This document shows positions 34,326 to 46,861 of a DNA stretch of 64,000 nucleotides, one piece after another (within the stretch, counting starts at the first letter, position 1; each line of letters starts with the position of its first letter). The DNA is from Solicoccozyma terricola (taxonomy: Eukaryota; Basidiomycota; Tremellomycetes; Filobasidiales; Piskurozymaceae). The stretch covers positions 480,218 through 544,217 of the forward strand of contig BCLD01000009.1 of assembly GCA_001600875.1 (NCBI GenBank), read 5' to 3'. Below the pieces are notes generated by a model. That model made no database searches. It had not been told where the DNA came from and saw only the letters and a list, made by a program, of their open reading frames with translations. A program made the position numbers and the translations under genes.

Positions 34326-36415
34326 TCAAATCACACGCTTCTTACGTGGTGAAAGCGCTTCATCTCTCTCATCGATTGTCATTGGCGCCGGTCGTTTAAG
34401 TCGAGAGCGAAGGCGTGGTAGAGTCGTCGTAGTCGTCGTCGTAGTCGTAGTCGTAGACGACGATGTCCCTATCGTATTTGGTTCCGCCTTCTCTGGTCGT
34501 TTACGAATCGAACCTCCTTGGACTTTTCCAATCTTGATATTCTTCACAGAGGCGACCCGTGGATTAACCCCGACATCACCATGTGGTTGTTCATTCACAT
34601 CCTTTCCGACGTCGAGGGTTTCAGAAATAACGTCGTCATCCTCCGTGGCGTTAACTTTGATCCCGTTCGTCTTTCTTGTTTTGTTTCGTGAGGGCCCATT
34701 TGGAGGAGCATGCTGCGGCACATGCTTCCGTTTACCAGTAGGAGCACGAGTGATCATTCCTGTGGAAGGTTTTGGAATGATGCGGGTATTTGAACCCAGA
34801 CTCGAGTTTCCTATTGGGTTGGGGATGGAAGAATTTCCAATTCCGCGTCGTCTTTCCTTGGAACGTCCCGATTGTTGCGTGTGACGTAGTGATTCATTCA
34901 AACCTTGCGGGTGAAGAAGTAATTGTTCCGAAGGTTGCGGTTGAAGAGACAATTGTTCCAACTGTTGCGGGTTACCTGATACTTGCTCCGAGTGATGATG
35001 TTGCGTGTCACCGTATGCAATCCCATGATCACCATGTTCATCAACGCTAAACGACGGCGCACCTCCCGCAGCTGGAGCCATCGATTTGAACCGGAAACCA
35101 CCAGGTACCATAGGCGATATATTACCGTGCAACAGAGCATGAGAGTTCTTCATCTCTTGGCGAATAGCGGGTACTGGAAGATTTGACATGCGAGTCTGAG
35201 AAGAGCGACGAGGAGAGACCTCTGGAAGAGTTGAGCGGAGAGCGGATGAGGTGACTTTCGGAACCTGTGGATAGATTGATGGTACATCGACGGTTGAAAA
35301 TCGAGATGTGTTGGCTTTCGGAGCGCTCGGACGAGGTCTGGATAATTTTGGCTCAGCGGTGACGGCGCCTGCTCGTTGACGAGTAGGTTTGATGGAATCC
35401 AACCTCAGTGCTTCTTCCACATCGACATCCTCCTGGCCCTCCTTAACCCGTCCTTGTTCCACCCGTCCACCAACTTCAACAACCTTCTTCCTGATCGTAC
35501 TTCTCTCCCTCAGTCTTTTCAACTCCTCCGCTTTCCCTCTGACATCAGACTGCCTTCCTTCGATCGAGTTAAAGATCGCACGCGCTTCGGATAAAGCTTG
35601 TGAGAAATGAGGAGTGGAACGACCGAGAGCAAGCAGGTTGGACGTTATCGTCGTCTTGGGAGGGGTTTGAGACGATTTTGCCGACGTTGGAGTCATGGGT
35701 TTTCCTTCACCCGGAGAATGTTGAGAGGGTCTTATGCGACGATCGATCCATTCCCAGATTGCCATCAAAGGCACTAAAGTAACCAACAACACGAGTTGGA
35801 TACTCCATCGTAGGAGGAGGAGAATCAACTCGGTTACCAAGTCGATAGGTTGAGAATACTTGTCGAGGTTTGGGGAAATAATTCTTCGATAGATTATTCC
35901 TCCTCCCTATTTCGATATCGTCAGTCGCGGACCAGAACGCACGAGGACAGACAACTCACGAGTGACCGCGTTAAGAGCAGGTAAATGAAGATACTCGAAG
36001 TGAAGTAGGAGTAGAAAGGGATCCAGGAGAGATATGTATCCATCGGAACGATAACCAGTCTCGTGAAAGTCTACTAGCATCGTCCATCAGCTTATCCATT
36101 CCAGCTGAATGATTTTTGAGAATCGCCCCAAGAAAAATTACTCACCCAAGTTACCCATAACATCAACATACCCCTCATCTGATCCCTCTTAAGCGTACTG
36201 ATCCTCCGTTTGGCAGGTATCGGCGCCACTTGTCCATCCCCCGTTCTCACGATCTTCCGTGTACGAGTTTTGGGACGTTTGAGTAGCTTGAGAGTGTCCA
36301 GCACGTTGAGTATCAAGCTGTGGTGGCCGAGGTGTTTTAGCGGGACAGACACGGCGACGGGGAATGTGAGGGGAAAGCCGACGTACAGCGATAGACTCAA
36401 TATGGTAGTCAGCAT
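34326..36415 (-). CDS. TB2/DP1 (REEP/HVA22)-domain membrane protein with long basic tail
   Basis: Exons 36415-36146, 36070-35960 and 35906-34326 join in phase to 653 residues. The N-terminus is hydrophobic (LTTILSLSLYVGFPLTFPVAV). The conserved core is split over exons: MLMLWVTWTFTRLVIVP, DTYLSWIPFYSYFTSSIFIYLLLTRS, then GGGIIYRRIISPNLDKY, corresponding to the WIPFY..K..LLLP..GG..IY pattern of the TB2/DP1 family. A further hydrophobic segment LILLLLRWSIQLVLLVTLVP follows. The rest (about 450 residues) is disordered, rich in Arg/Lys/Ser with Gln- and His-rich stretches and a poly-Thr run encoded by a GTCGTAGTC array (about 34420-34460). Likely ER-membrane shaping or anchoring; the tail role is unknown. 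Confidence 0.82.
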
Positions 36416-36614
36416 GATGTTGCTAGGCGAGCCTTCTGCCCATTGCTGGCCGTGACTACTGGTTGGACGTTGTGATCCGTGATATCAAGGTGAGGAGGGA
36501 GGTTGTTTACTTTGTTGGAGGGATATAACGACACGTCAAGGGGTGAGCCGAATGTTAGCCGGAATGTGATCCATCCATCCTCGTCGTCGTCCATCATCAC
36601 CACGTCCGAGCATC

Positions 36615-38672
36615 ATGCAGCCTCACAGACTCATCCGAGCTGCCAAGCTGCCAGAGGCAGCTGCCAAGTTGATGAGGAGCTCGTCTTCCACCGCACATCC
36701 GGTCGAGAAGCATCGTCAGACCAGGAGGACAAGCGAAGGTGTCGAAACAAGCCGTCCTCGCAGAAGCACCGGCTTCGAACGAGACACAGGTGATACATTC
36801 CGGAATCCGAACCGCAGCATACCCAGCTACACCTCTAGGTGGACTGATCGGGCTGAGTCAACGTCGAAAGAGAGCGGAAAGTCGGACGGATCTCGGCGTG
36901 AGTGGATTCGGGGACTGGTTTCTTAGTGGTACGTACGATCTGCTTGAACTCCTGATACCCTGTCTTTCCTTCAGGACTCGACCCCTTTGAAAGACGAATT
37001 CCATCGTTCACAGATAGTCCTGTGAGGGACACTGGCGGTGAAAGAACATGGAATCGGACGAAAGCACTTCCAAACGCACGAATAACCGAGAAGTCTTCTC
37101 GCACTCTCCGACCTCTAGATCGAAGCCACGAAACGAAAGCTCCTTCTGCATTATCCAGACATCATACTCATAGATATGACAGGGTCGTCAATGGAGACAA
37201 TGAGAACCCTGCAATGACGCGATGGCAAACGTGGAAAGACAGTGATCATCCGCAAGTAACATCTGAAACTTCAAACCAAGTATTCAAGTTGACAGATAAG
37301 GGTGTGCTGATGGGGACAAAGGTACCCATAGAAGACTCTATGTCAGGAATCAGACTCTCTCAAGAGGTCTCATTCACGTGGTTGAGAGATCATTGTCGAT
37401 GCGAAAGCTGCGTTCAATCTTCAACTAGTCAGAAATTACATCGAACTGGTGATATCTGGAGGGAAGCGCACAAAGTGGAGAATCTACAGTTAAGAACAGG
37501 ACAAGATGGGATGGAAAATCTCACGTTGACGATAAACGATCATCTAGTTCGAATTCCAACAGAGATGTTATCACGAACCAAAGTCTTGGAATCTGGTCAA
37601 CTATTCCGACAGTCATATTGGAAAGCGGCCGATCTTGCAAAGTCCCCTCTCCGCATTGCCTACTCTGATCTATCTACGCCTTCCACTCTCCACTCCGCCA
37701 CGCAACAGCTGATCGCTTATGGTATCGTGGTCATCAGCGGTGTACCCACCGAAAAGACAGACGACAAGGACTGTTCCCTCAGAGATGTGATGAAAAACTG
37801 GGGGGAGATAAGAAATACATTCTACGGAGAGACTTGGGATGTCAAGTCGTTGAAAGAAAGCAAGAATATCGCCTACACGGATGTTGATTTGGGTTTACAT
37901 ATGGATCTCTGGTGCGTGATCATCTTGAACCGTCAGACGAGGACGAGGGACTAAAAGCTGGTTTACTGATCGGCCAACTCGGGTTGGTGTTCGTTCCCAT
38001 AGCTATTTTGAAAGTCCACCGCGATATCAAGCTCTACACTGTCTTCGAAATAGAGTGGATGGTGGATCGTCATACTTTGTTGATTCTTTCGCAGCAGCAA
38101 AAGACCTGTTTCACATCGATCCAGAGGCATTCACGAGCCTACGAAGGATTCCGGTATCGTTTGTTTATGATAACGACGGGTATCATTATTATCATCGACA
38201 CTCAACAATCGAAAGTCGATCCGAGTCGCAGGTTCCAGGAGCGCCAGAACCAAGAATAACAGCAATCAACTACTCGCCACCGTTCCAAGGTCCATGGAGC
38301 ATATCACAAGCGGATCGATGGAAGTATTCAGACACAGACGCTATTCCTAGAAGTTTGAGGACGTTTGAAAAGCTGCTGGACAGGGAGGAAGGTAGGTATG
38401 AGTTTACGATGCAGGAAGGGGATTTGGTATTTTTCGATAATAGGCGAGTATTACATGCGAGGAGATCATTCAAGGACAAGGTCGGAGGACAAGACACGAA
38501 AGAGGGAGAAGCAACGAGATGGTTGAAGGGATGTTATATGGATGGGGACGTAGTGAGAAACAAGATGAGAGTGTTGACGAGGTCGATGATGGATGGAAAG
38601 ATTGAGATGAAAGAGGAGTGGAAGGAGTGGGCGAAGCGCAGTGGGGTTGTAGTAGACGAGGCCCGACTGTAG
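36615..38672 (+). CDS. Gamma-butyrobetaine/trimethyllysine-type 2-oxoglutarate dioxygenase
   Basis: Fe(II)/2-oxoglutarate oxygenase of the carnitine-biosynthesis family. Exons 36615-36789, 36827-36928, 36975-37911 and 38003-38672 join in phase to 627 residues. A Ser/Arg-rich, acid-poor leader fits mitochondrial targeting. The N-terminal zinc-binding domain shows FTWLRDHCRCESC. The TauD/TfdA fold carries the iron motif His-x-Asp (GLHMDL), HCLRNRVDGGSS, and the distal histidine in FFDNRRVLHARRSF followed by RWLKGCYMD. About 200 residues longer than human BBOX1, mostly at the N-terminus. Trimethyllysine dioxygenase shares these motifs, so the exact step is not settled. Confidence 0.85.
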
Positions 38673-39135
38673 CCCTGTGACCACTCACTCACCATGTTGA
38701 AATTCGTGTCACGTGCTCCGACCATCCGTTCTCTCCAGCTAGTAGGTGGTGGGTGTATCGATGGTACCCAACCCCGTCCGTTTGACCCCCACCATCTTCC
38801 AAGACCGAGCTGCTAATACCGCGTGGCCTGCACTGACCCAAGCTACCAGTATCCTACATTGCGAGTTTGAAAACGTCAAAGTTCAACAGAGGAGAACGTC
38901 GGAGTGGAGGAGTTTTTGATCTCGACGAAGGTAGACGATCGAATAGACAAGGTGAGTATCGATGAGCCGTGATGGAATTCTCCCAGTCTCTCAAGGGTTC
39001 GGAAACAGTCTTGAGATCGGAGACGATGCTTACGACGGTGTCCACTTTTTGCTCATTTGCATCGCTAGAACATCATAATCCCCATTCGCATCTCCAATAA
39101 CATCCAACCCGCTCACAAACACCTACACCCCCATC
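38673..39135. other. Intergenic before the Mim2-like gene
   Basis: About 460 nt, no gene seen. CACGTG at 38710-38715 lies just after the dioxygenase stop codon; the right end is C/A-rich leader sequence running into the MIM2 ATG. Confidence 0.5.
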
Positions 39136-39547
39136 ATGTCATCATCCGCCGGTCCATCTACCCTCGCAGCTCAAGCTGCCCATCTCCGCGCCGCTTTCTC
39201 TCAAGCACATGATCGAGCACGCTCAGATTTCATCTCAACATCCTCTTCAACCGAATCCGACTCCTCATATGACTCGGATGAAGAAGAAGCTATGATCAAG
39301 GAAGAATGGGAGGAATCAATGAGACAGATGCAAATGCTGGTGTCTATCGTGTTGATGCCGTTCTTTGGAAAGTGGATGGGAAGACGGTGGTCGTATTGGG
39401 GTGAGTTTTGCGATTCAGAGAGCGGTTCGCTGAGGGTTTGAAGAGGAGAGATTATTGATGGTCGTGTATTACAATGTATCTACAGCATATGACCGATACC
39501 TCCGCATAGGACTTGGTCGACAATTCCTTGGATTGGCGAGTAGGTGA
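39136..39547 (+). CDS. MIM2: Mim2-like mitochondrial outer-membrane import protein
   Basis: Two exons (39136-39400 and 39486-39547) encode 108 residues. An Ala/Ser-rich start and an acidic Ser/Asp stretch (SSYDSDEEEAM) precede the conserved block KEEWEESMRQMQMLVSIV, a hydrophobic segment reaching LMPFFGKWMGRRWSYW, and AYDRYLRIGLGRQF. Acidic cytosolic N-terminus, single membrane segment and basic intermembrane-space side match Mim2, the partner of Mim1 that inserts helical outer-membrane proteins. Very short proteins of this family diverge quickly, so the name rests on the motif and topology. Confidence 0.72.
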
Positions 39548-39924
39548 TGAGCGGAGTGACGCTTCGATCGGAGGGGAGACACTGGAGGCAGGTACGCCCG
39601 GGTGTTTCCATGGGCAGTAATGATATGAGGGAGGGCGCTCTCATATCGAGCAGTTGTAACAGTCATATTAGAAGAGAGGGGATGCATCACCATGCACCAC
39701 CATGCACCATCCGCTGAAACACCCGCTGAACCACCCGCTGCTGCCTGCCATCACCATCCCACCCACCCGTCCTCACCATCACCCCGGCGGATGAGTGTGA
39801 CGTGTCTGGATCCCATTATCAAAGCGCGGACGCGCTCAATCGTCGACGATGTCCGATGTCCAGTACCCATCCATTCAACACCTCCTCATCCTCCTTTCTG
39901 GGAGACACTGCAGAACACATCACC
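39548..39924. other. Intergenic MIM2-like / CAC2
   Basis: About 380 nt; no gene. Short direct repeats such as ACCATGCACC (about 39690-39707) and ACCCGCTGA (about 39720-39740) sit in its middle. Confidence 0.5.
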
Positions 39925-42875
39925 ATGAGGGCCAAGGTAGCGGAGATCAGGTAGGTCTCGTTCCGGGTCATCATCTTCCTCATCTCCCCAGCAACCATGA
40001 GCTCACATCCCACATCCTTCGTGTCTAGCTGGCATGAAACACAACCCGTCTACAGCTGCGACTTCCAGCCTCTCCCTATATCCCAAATCAAACGCATCCT
40101 CAACCTCCCACAATCAACACCAGCGTCCATTCCATCTCATGTCAATCTCGCCGTTCCACCAAGTCCGAATCCATCCCATCATGATCCCTTTCTTACCGGC
40201 ACGTCGTCAGCTAGTACCAGTAGACTACCATCGGAAGCTCCTGGAGAACATGGTATAGCAGAAGGATCAACATCGGCGTGGAAGGGCAAGGATGCGGACC
40301 ATTCAACACCGGTGGTTAGACAGTATAGACTGGCAACGGCAGGAGCCGATAGGCACGTTCGAGTGAGTGTGCATCGGACCAGATGCTGACTGTCAAACCC
40401 CCCCCCCCCCCAAAAGCTGATCTTTCTCACCCCATCATCATAGATCTGGATGATTTACCCGAATGTCATTTCATCAACTGCAACTCCCGCAGTTCCAGGA
40501 CTTGAAGTCACTCCTCATCCACCTCGAGTCGTCTATCTCTCGACGTTGAAGCGGCATACCGCACCTGTCAATGTAGTGAGATGGAGTCCTAGTGGGATGA
40601 CGTTGGCTTCGGCTGGTGATGGTGAATCATCATGAACATGTATACTGGGGAACCCTTGAGGCTGATGAGTGTGACCTCTGCGCGACAGATGGATTAATCA
40701 TCCTTTGGGTACCTTCTGAAGCTCCGACGACGAACTTTGGAGATGATTCAACCGAGGAATTTGGGGACAAGGAATATTGGAGGGATAAGAGAGCGATCAA
40801 GTGAGTGAGGGGTTGTATCTTGCTTTTGAAAACCGCGCACACTGAACGAACGATTGCTTTAATGGTAAAAAAAACAATCAGCGTCACCAAGCAAGCAATC
40901 TACGATATCGCTTGGAGTCCAGATGGAAAATATATCATCGCAGGAAGCACGGACAATCTCGCGCAGATTTTCAATGTGGAGGATGGTGAGTAATGATGTT
41001 CCCATACTTGTCGCTGGGAACGAACCACGCTTCTAATTTCAATCTCGACCCTTTTCAGGATCATGCGTTCATCAGATCCAGGATCATTCGCATTACGTTC
41101 AAGGAGTGGCATGGGATCCGTTAAACGAATACGTAGCTACTCAGAGCAGTGACAGGTAAGCGGAGATTGCGCGTTTCGATCCTGCTTGTCGAGTTCACGC
41201 TGATGGATAACGCGACAGGTCGGTCGGCGTACATTCCATCTCATCGCGTAACGGCGTCCTCCAAGTCCATCCGATGGTCCGTGACCGCAATGGTAGACCT
41301 CAATCTCATCACTCGATGGATATCCGCTCGTCTCGTCCGCCATCTTTCCATATGCCGAGACCTCACATGGCTCGCAGAGGGTCGACGACCTCGGATGCTG
41401 GTTCCGTCGTCACGACGGCTTCAGAGCTGAATGACCCTGGAGCTTTCCCTTCAAACTGGTCTGCGTCAAACACTCCGCTACCATCAACTCCGCTATCTCT
41501 CATGAATCCACCGCAAGCCAAGTCATCGCACTCTCGTAGGTCGTCATTGACAAGTTCAGCTGCGGCTGGCTCTCCTCTTCTCAATCCAAGTCTTCGAGGA
41601 GCTCGCTCCCCATCTCCAGCTCCACTACCTGCAATCCGACCTACCCCGTTAACATCGCAATCTATGCACCAAAAACTGTACGGCGATGAACTCGCAACCA
41701 ACTTCTTCCGTCGACTTACATTTTCTCCGGATGGAGGTCTACTCCTCACCCCTGCGGGACAAATCGAAGAGCCGGTCTTCCCCCCAAGCGACGACGAAGG
41801 CGCTACTTCGATCCCGCGTCCTCGTTCGACCAATGGTCAAGCAGGAGAGACGTCCAAATCTACCGTCTACGTATACTCGCGAGCCAACTTCAGCCGACCA
41901 CCAATCGCTCATCTTCCAGGGCACAAAACGACGACCGTTGCCGTCCGCTTTTCTCCGATCTTTTACGAGCTCAGGCAGATCACTGGACCACCTATGCCAC
42001 CTCAGCAGATCGTCTTGGATAAGAGTGATCCCGGTGCCGTTCACGTCTCCATCTCGATGCCGCCTCCACCTCCGCCTGCCGGCAAAGAAAAAACAACGAT
42101 CGGGCCAGCCAGCACGTTCGCACTTCCTTACCGCCTTATGTATGCTGTCGCCGCTCAAGACTCTGTCCTCTTATACGACACTCAACAGTCCACTCCGATC
42201 GCGATCTTCAGAGGTTTGCATTATTCGGCGTTTACGGATGTAGCTTGGTGAGCTTAGGCAAACTTCGGCATAGCAAGCACGTAACTGATCGTGTCTCATT
42301 CCAGGTCAGCAACTGGAGACTGTCTGCTCCTCGCTTCATCGGACGGGTATTGCTCGATTGTGGTACGTTTAAAAAGCGTTTTCCTTGAATCTTCCAGCTG
42401 ACGTCGTTACAACCTCCAGGTGTTTGATTCCGCCGAGCTGGGTGCCTTGCACCCGACGCAACAACATCAACGACAACTGCAGGCCATTGCTCAGCATCAT
42501 GCATCCATGTCGCACCCTCCCTCACCCGCATTATCTCATGCCGCTGCCGTCGTCACCCCGCGCCAAGAACGCGAAAGCTCCGCAAGCAGTGTCGCGATGA
42601 GCGCTACGGGTCAAGCCCATGCTCAGCTTTCGGCGTTGCACAATTGGAGCAGCACTACTAGCAATGCCACGGATATGCCGTTGCTCACTACACCTAGTGA
42701 GGATGGCAAGGAGGCGTTCCTGGCTGCACTTAGTGGACCGGAGTTGACATCCGGATACGACGCTGGAGTCGGGATGTCACCAGCTCATCATCAACGATCT
42801 CCAGAGCCTGAGGGACACTCTGGAGCACCCAAGAAAAAGAGGGCCAAGTTGACCCATCTAGGCGGAGAGGCTTGA
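39925..42875 (+). CDS. CAC2: CAF-1 chromatin assembly factor subunit Cac2 (p60)
   Basis: WD40 histone chaperone subunit that deposits H3-H4 behind replication forks. Nine exons (39925-39950, 40029-40362, 40444-40621, 40688-40800, 40882-40985, 41059-41155, 41219-42247, 42305-42362, 42420-42875). The start [20 protein letters not shown] is the p60 signature; WD repeats include [74 protein letters not shown] and, in the last third, [21 protein letters not shown] long Ser/Pro-rich insertion (about 41300-41680) interrupts the propeller. The C-terminus ends in a basic patch [11 protein letters not shown]. Confidence 0.92.
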
Positions 42876-43008
42876 CAGGACAGAAAAGGTGGTTTTGGCC
42901 AATGATACACGCTTCTCCTTGCATGTTACGACAACCTCTGACTTTGTACCCATTTAACTTGTGTCCTGGACTGTAACTTCACTGCTTCCATTTATGTATG
43001 CGCTTTTG

Positions 43009-46000
43009 TTACACCGCTCTGGCCAGTACATTCCGGGCGATTTTTAAGCAGTCTTCTACTAGCTTGCTTTGCGCATCATCTAGCTCAGCCAGCGCCTTAA
43101 CGCCCATGTCCTTCTTCATAAAGTAGGCGAGACCTTGCGCGAGGTTGCTGTTGCCCAGCGTCTTGCTGAAAAGCTCCTCCACATCCTCGTCCAATCGGTC
43201 GACTTGTTTCGGCAGCTTGAAGACAGGAGAGCTCGTGTGAAGGGCTATACATAGATGAGGGAAGAACGTCCGGAAAAAAGTCTTTGTCCGGGTCTCGAGA
43301 CTAACAAAGTCCACAGCCTTGAAGATTGTCAAGTCGGCCCCTCCCTTCGCGATAGTCCAGGCCAAGGCTTTGGCGACATTTTGAGCCTTCGACTTTGAAA
43401 CCTTGTCTGAATCACCGTCAAAGGAACTCATCGCCTCGGTGATGGCAGCGCCTCCTACCTCGACCTGTCCCATGTCCCGCAGCAGATCCCAGATGGCGTA
43501 TTGGAGAGTGAAACGGTGGGAGTAGGAGTCAGTACACAGCGTGCATAGTATCAGCGCATAGTATGGGTTGTATGTAGGTTCCTGTAAGCGTTGACACCTC
43601 TGTCAGCTTCCACGATGTCGTTGAACTGTCCTTTATAGCGCCACTCACTACTCCCAAACAGTGCAAAGCCACGCGCACGAACTCTCGCTGCTGAACTTCG
43701 GTAAATTTAAGCTGGCTCAGGCGCTGGCTTGCATGGCGAAAGTCCTGATGGCCAACGTTTTCATTAGCAGTCTTGAAGGGAGACTCGGCTGCAATCACAC
43801 CTCACCTCGCTGCTCATCATAATCACGAAGACGCTTCTTCGCACATCGGTATTCATTCCCTGCTTCCTTGCCAGTTTGACAAGTGCCTCGACATCATTAG
43901 CACCCAGCATCCCTAGATCATCATCCTGTGAGTTCTTTGCTGGTGCCTTGTGCTGCTTGCTCTGTTTCTCCTGAGCCCGTTCCGCTAAAGGATCTCCGCC
44001 CCAAGCTGCGCCCACAAGCCACCATTTCCCGCGAGTATCGGCGGAGCGGATATCGGACAAAGAGATTCGAAGTGGTTCATGGACAAGGACTGAAGAGAAA
44101 GGATGATCAGCCGAGTGCCGCATGTTAAAAGGGGTGTTCACTCACTCGTTCTCTTCTTCTGTAGACCACCGAGGTATTTCTTCATCCGACGAGTGGCTTC
44201 CGCACCTGCTTCTGCACCAGGAACAGCCTTATTCTTGCTGTTCTTCAAGTTGACGAGGGTTTCTGTCATAAACTTGGACCGTGCGCTACATGAAAAATGC
44301 GCAAGATTTGTTAGCAGCAGCAGTAGGTGAAAGTAATGCTATCACGATCCAGCGTACCTCATGCTATTCTCCATTCCCGCCGTCTTCCCCTGTACCAGTT
44401 GGACAATCTCCTTCAATGAACCCGAATCATCCGTCCTTAACTGCGGTCCCGAGCCTGTCCGTAACGGCCAATCAGCCACTGCACGGCCATCCTCCCGTAC
44501 ACCCGACACTCACATCGCAGGATCTTCAACAACGCCTCCACGCTAAATTCACCTGCCTCGGCGGACTTCTCAGACATCCCTTCGATGAGCTCGCGGATGA
44601 TATCGTAGATGATACGACACGAAATGACTTGAAAATTATACAATTCAGAGAGAAGGACGAGGAGGTTCAGAGGTTGTTTCCCAGCTTGATCAGAGAGGAC
44701 CGTCGATGATATGGCAGATGTAGAGAGCGAGGTGTAACGTGTGATAACGGTCTGAACGAGATGAGCGCCTATTTCCTCAACACGAGCCGTCAGCGTTTCC
44801 GGCGGGACGATGATCAATAACGTATAACCCACCAAACTCCATCCCAATAACCTTGTACAAAGCTGCACACAGAGCAGCGTGCAAAACCACGAATGAATCC
44901 AACAGATTGGCTTTATCCGAGATTGTATGGATGATAAGGTCTGTAATAGCGCTTGTGCAATCTGCGATGGAGGTAAATCACTGTTGAGCTGGAGAACCAC
45001 ACCGGCGCGTAGCTGACGGACTGACCATTTCTGCTATTTGATCGGTATAATACCTCTATATCACCAAAGATTGCTTCGATATTCGCTTCACTCAGTCTAT
45101 GGTGGGAATCATTCAGTGATCAAGCGACAGAGTAGAGAGCCTAAACGCGTCCCACCGACACCCACTTGTTAAGTAAACCTTGTAATTTCCTCTCCAGTTT
45201 GATCCGTTCATCACTTTTAGTACTCTGTACCACTTGCAACTCTTTATTCCGGAGATGGGGAGGAATATACCGTCCTCCAGTTGGAATGACACTTGATTCT
45301 GCTGGTTTCACCGTGGAGCCGTTCGCGCCATCTGTTTGCTCCTCTTCATCATCTGTACCAGCGAATCGTACGGACTTGACTTCTCCATCAACCTTGTTTG
45401 ATTTCTTTGATGTTGTTGAATCCATCGCAGGAATCGGAGGTAGAACTGAAAGATCATCCTCTTCCTCATCATCCGTCCAGAATTGAGCAAGATCATCGTC
45501 CTCTTCCTCTTCCCCTATCACATCGTCTTCTGACACTGCATCCTCGTCTCCTTCATCATCATCTTCATCCTCATCGTCTTCGTCCTCGTCTTCATCCATC
45601 TCAATATCCCCATCAGGAACAATCGAATCTGCGAAATTCAACAAATCTACCGCGCGATACACATGCCCCAATCGGAATAACTCCCATCAGCACTTTCCCA
45701 TCGCAACATCCATCATCAAATTTCCAAAAAAGAGAAAAAAGACAGAAACACACCATCCAATCCATCATCCTCCTCATCATCAACTTCACTCCCCTTTCCC
45801 TTCCCTTTCCCATTCTTCTTCCCGCCACCTAATTTCCACTCCAACCATCTAATCTCTTCATCTTCATCTAATTCTCGTTTATTCCGATTCGATTTTCTCA
45901 TTATACTAGGATCAACCGGTTTCTCCGATTTTGTTCTTGTGTGTTTGGCAGTGGCAGTGGACGTGGAAGTGGGAGTGGGAGTGGATGTAGAGAGTAATCG

Positions 46001-46517
46001 AGATAAAGGAGTTGAAGTTGAAGCTGTTATTTTCCTTCGAGTGGATGATGAAGATGACGATGATGGTAACGTTTGATCCTGCTCCATTTTACGCTCATCA
46101 TCTAAATCCTCCGATCTTTTCCGTTTCTTAACAACTGGTTCAATAGGTGCTGTGGTATAGGATGATGGAGCTGGTACTGCTTGTTTGTAACCCAGACGTG
46201 GTGGTGGTAGTTCATCGTCTTCGTCTTCCAACGATCGACGAACTGGACCTCCAACTCTCTTCGGTTTCGAGTTCGATTTCAGTGGACCGGATGGTCGTTT
46301 GAATGTATCTAATGAAAAGTTTGAGCGAACAAAAGGATTTGAGGGAAGGGTCGTGGGGATATAGATGGGAACGTCAGTTGAGCGGGTTGGGAGTGAAGAC
46401 AAGGATGGATGGGTGAGGAGCCTCACGAGGTCTAGCCTTGATTCCAAGTTGATCTCTAAGTGCACCTGGCAACCTTGGTCCGCCATGATTCTGCGTATGA
46501 TTATTTCTAGCCGGCAT
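43009..46517 (-). CDS. SGD1: Sgd1/Nom1 nucleolar MIF4G-MA3 protein
   Basis: 40S ribosome-biogenesis factor that recruits the DEAD-box helicase Fal1/eIF4AIII. First exon 46517-46437 region ends near 46427 (LPGALRDQLGIKARP). The N-terminal part is basic and Ser-rich with the family element EIRWLEWKLGGGKK, then a long acidic stretch (45530-45600) and RYIPPHLRNKE, which marks entry to the MIF4G domain. The C-terminal MA3 domain shows NPYYALILCTLCTDSYSHRF, LQYAIWDLLRDMG and AKALAWTIAKGG. Many short introns. Sgd1 and Sof1, both SSU-processome proteins, lie about 18 kb apart here; no shared control is visible. Confidence 0.9.
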
Positions 46518-46861
46518 GATGGAGCTGGTTGAGTGGTGATCTGAGTTAGAAGGAGGTTGTTGGGAAGACGCAAATAGGAGCAGAGGGTTGGTCGATGGAA
46601 ATAATGTTCTCCCGGCGATCAATGCCCGCGGTGGCGGTGGCGGTGGCGGTGGCGGTGGCGAATGGGGCGCTAAAATGGCTGTGCTATTTCACGTGACTTG
46701 ACGATGAAATTGAATTAAAAATAATGATTTCCCTCCATTGGCTCCCAGCGATGACGAAGGGAGCTGAGACTGTCACCGTCACTGTCTCCAGTCAACCGCA
46801 TCCATCCAACACAACATCACCCACCCAACACCACCCCACCATCACCCTACCATCACCCACC
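46518..46861. other. Divergent promoter region SGD1 / PCT1
   Basis: About 340 nt between opposed start codons. It contains a (GGTGGC)n array (46630-46660) and one CACGTGAC E-box (46690-46697), the same octamer seen twice before MIC10. Confidence 0.6.
46630..46660. repeat. (GGTGGC)n microsatellite
   Basis: Five perfect GGTGGC units about 115 bp upstream of the SGD1 start codon and 200 bp upstream of PCT1; G-rich on the + strand. Non-coding as read here. Confidence 0.9.
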
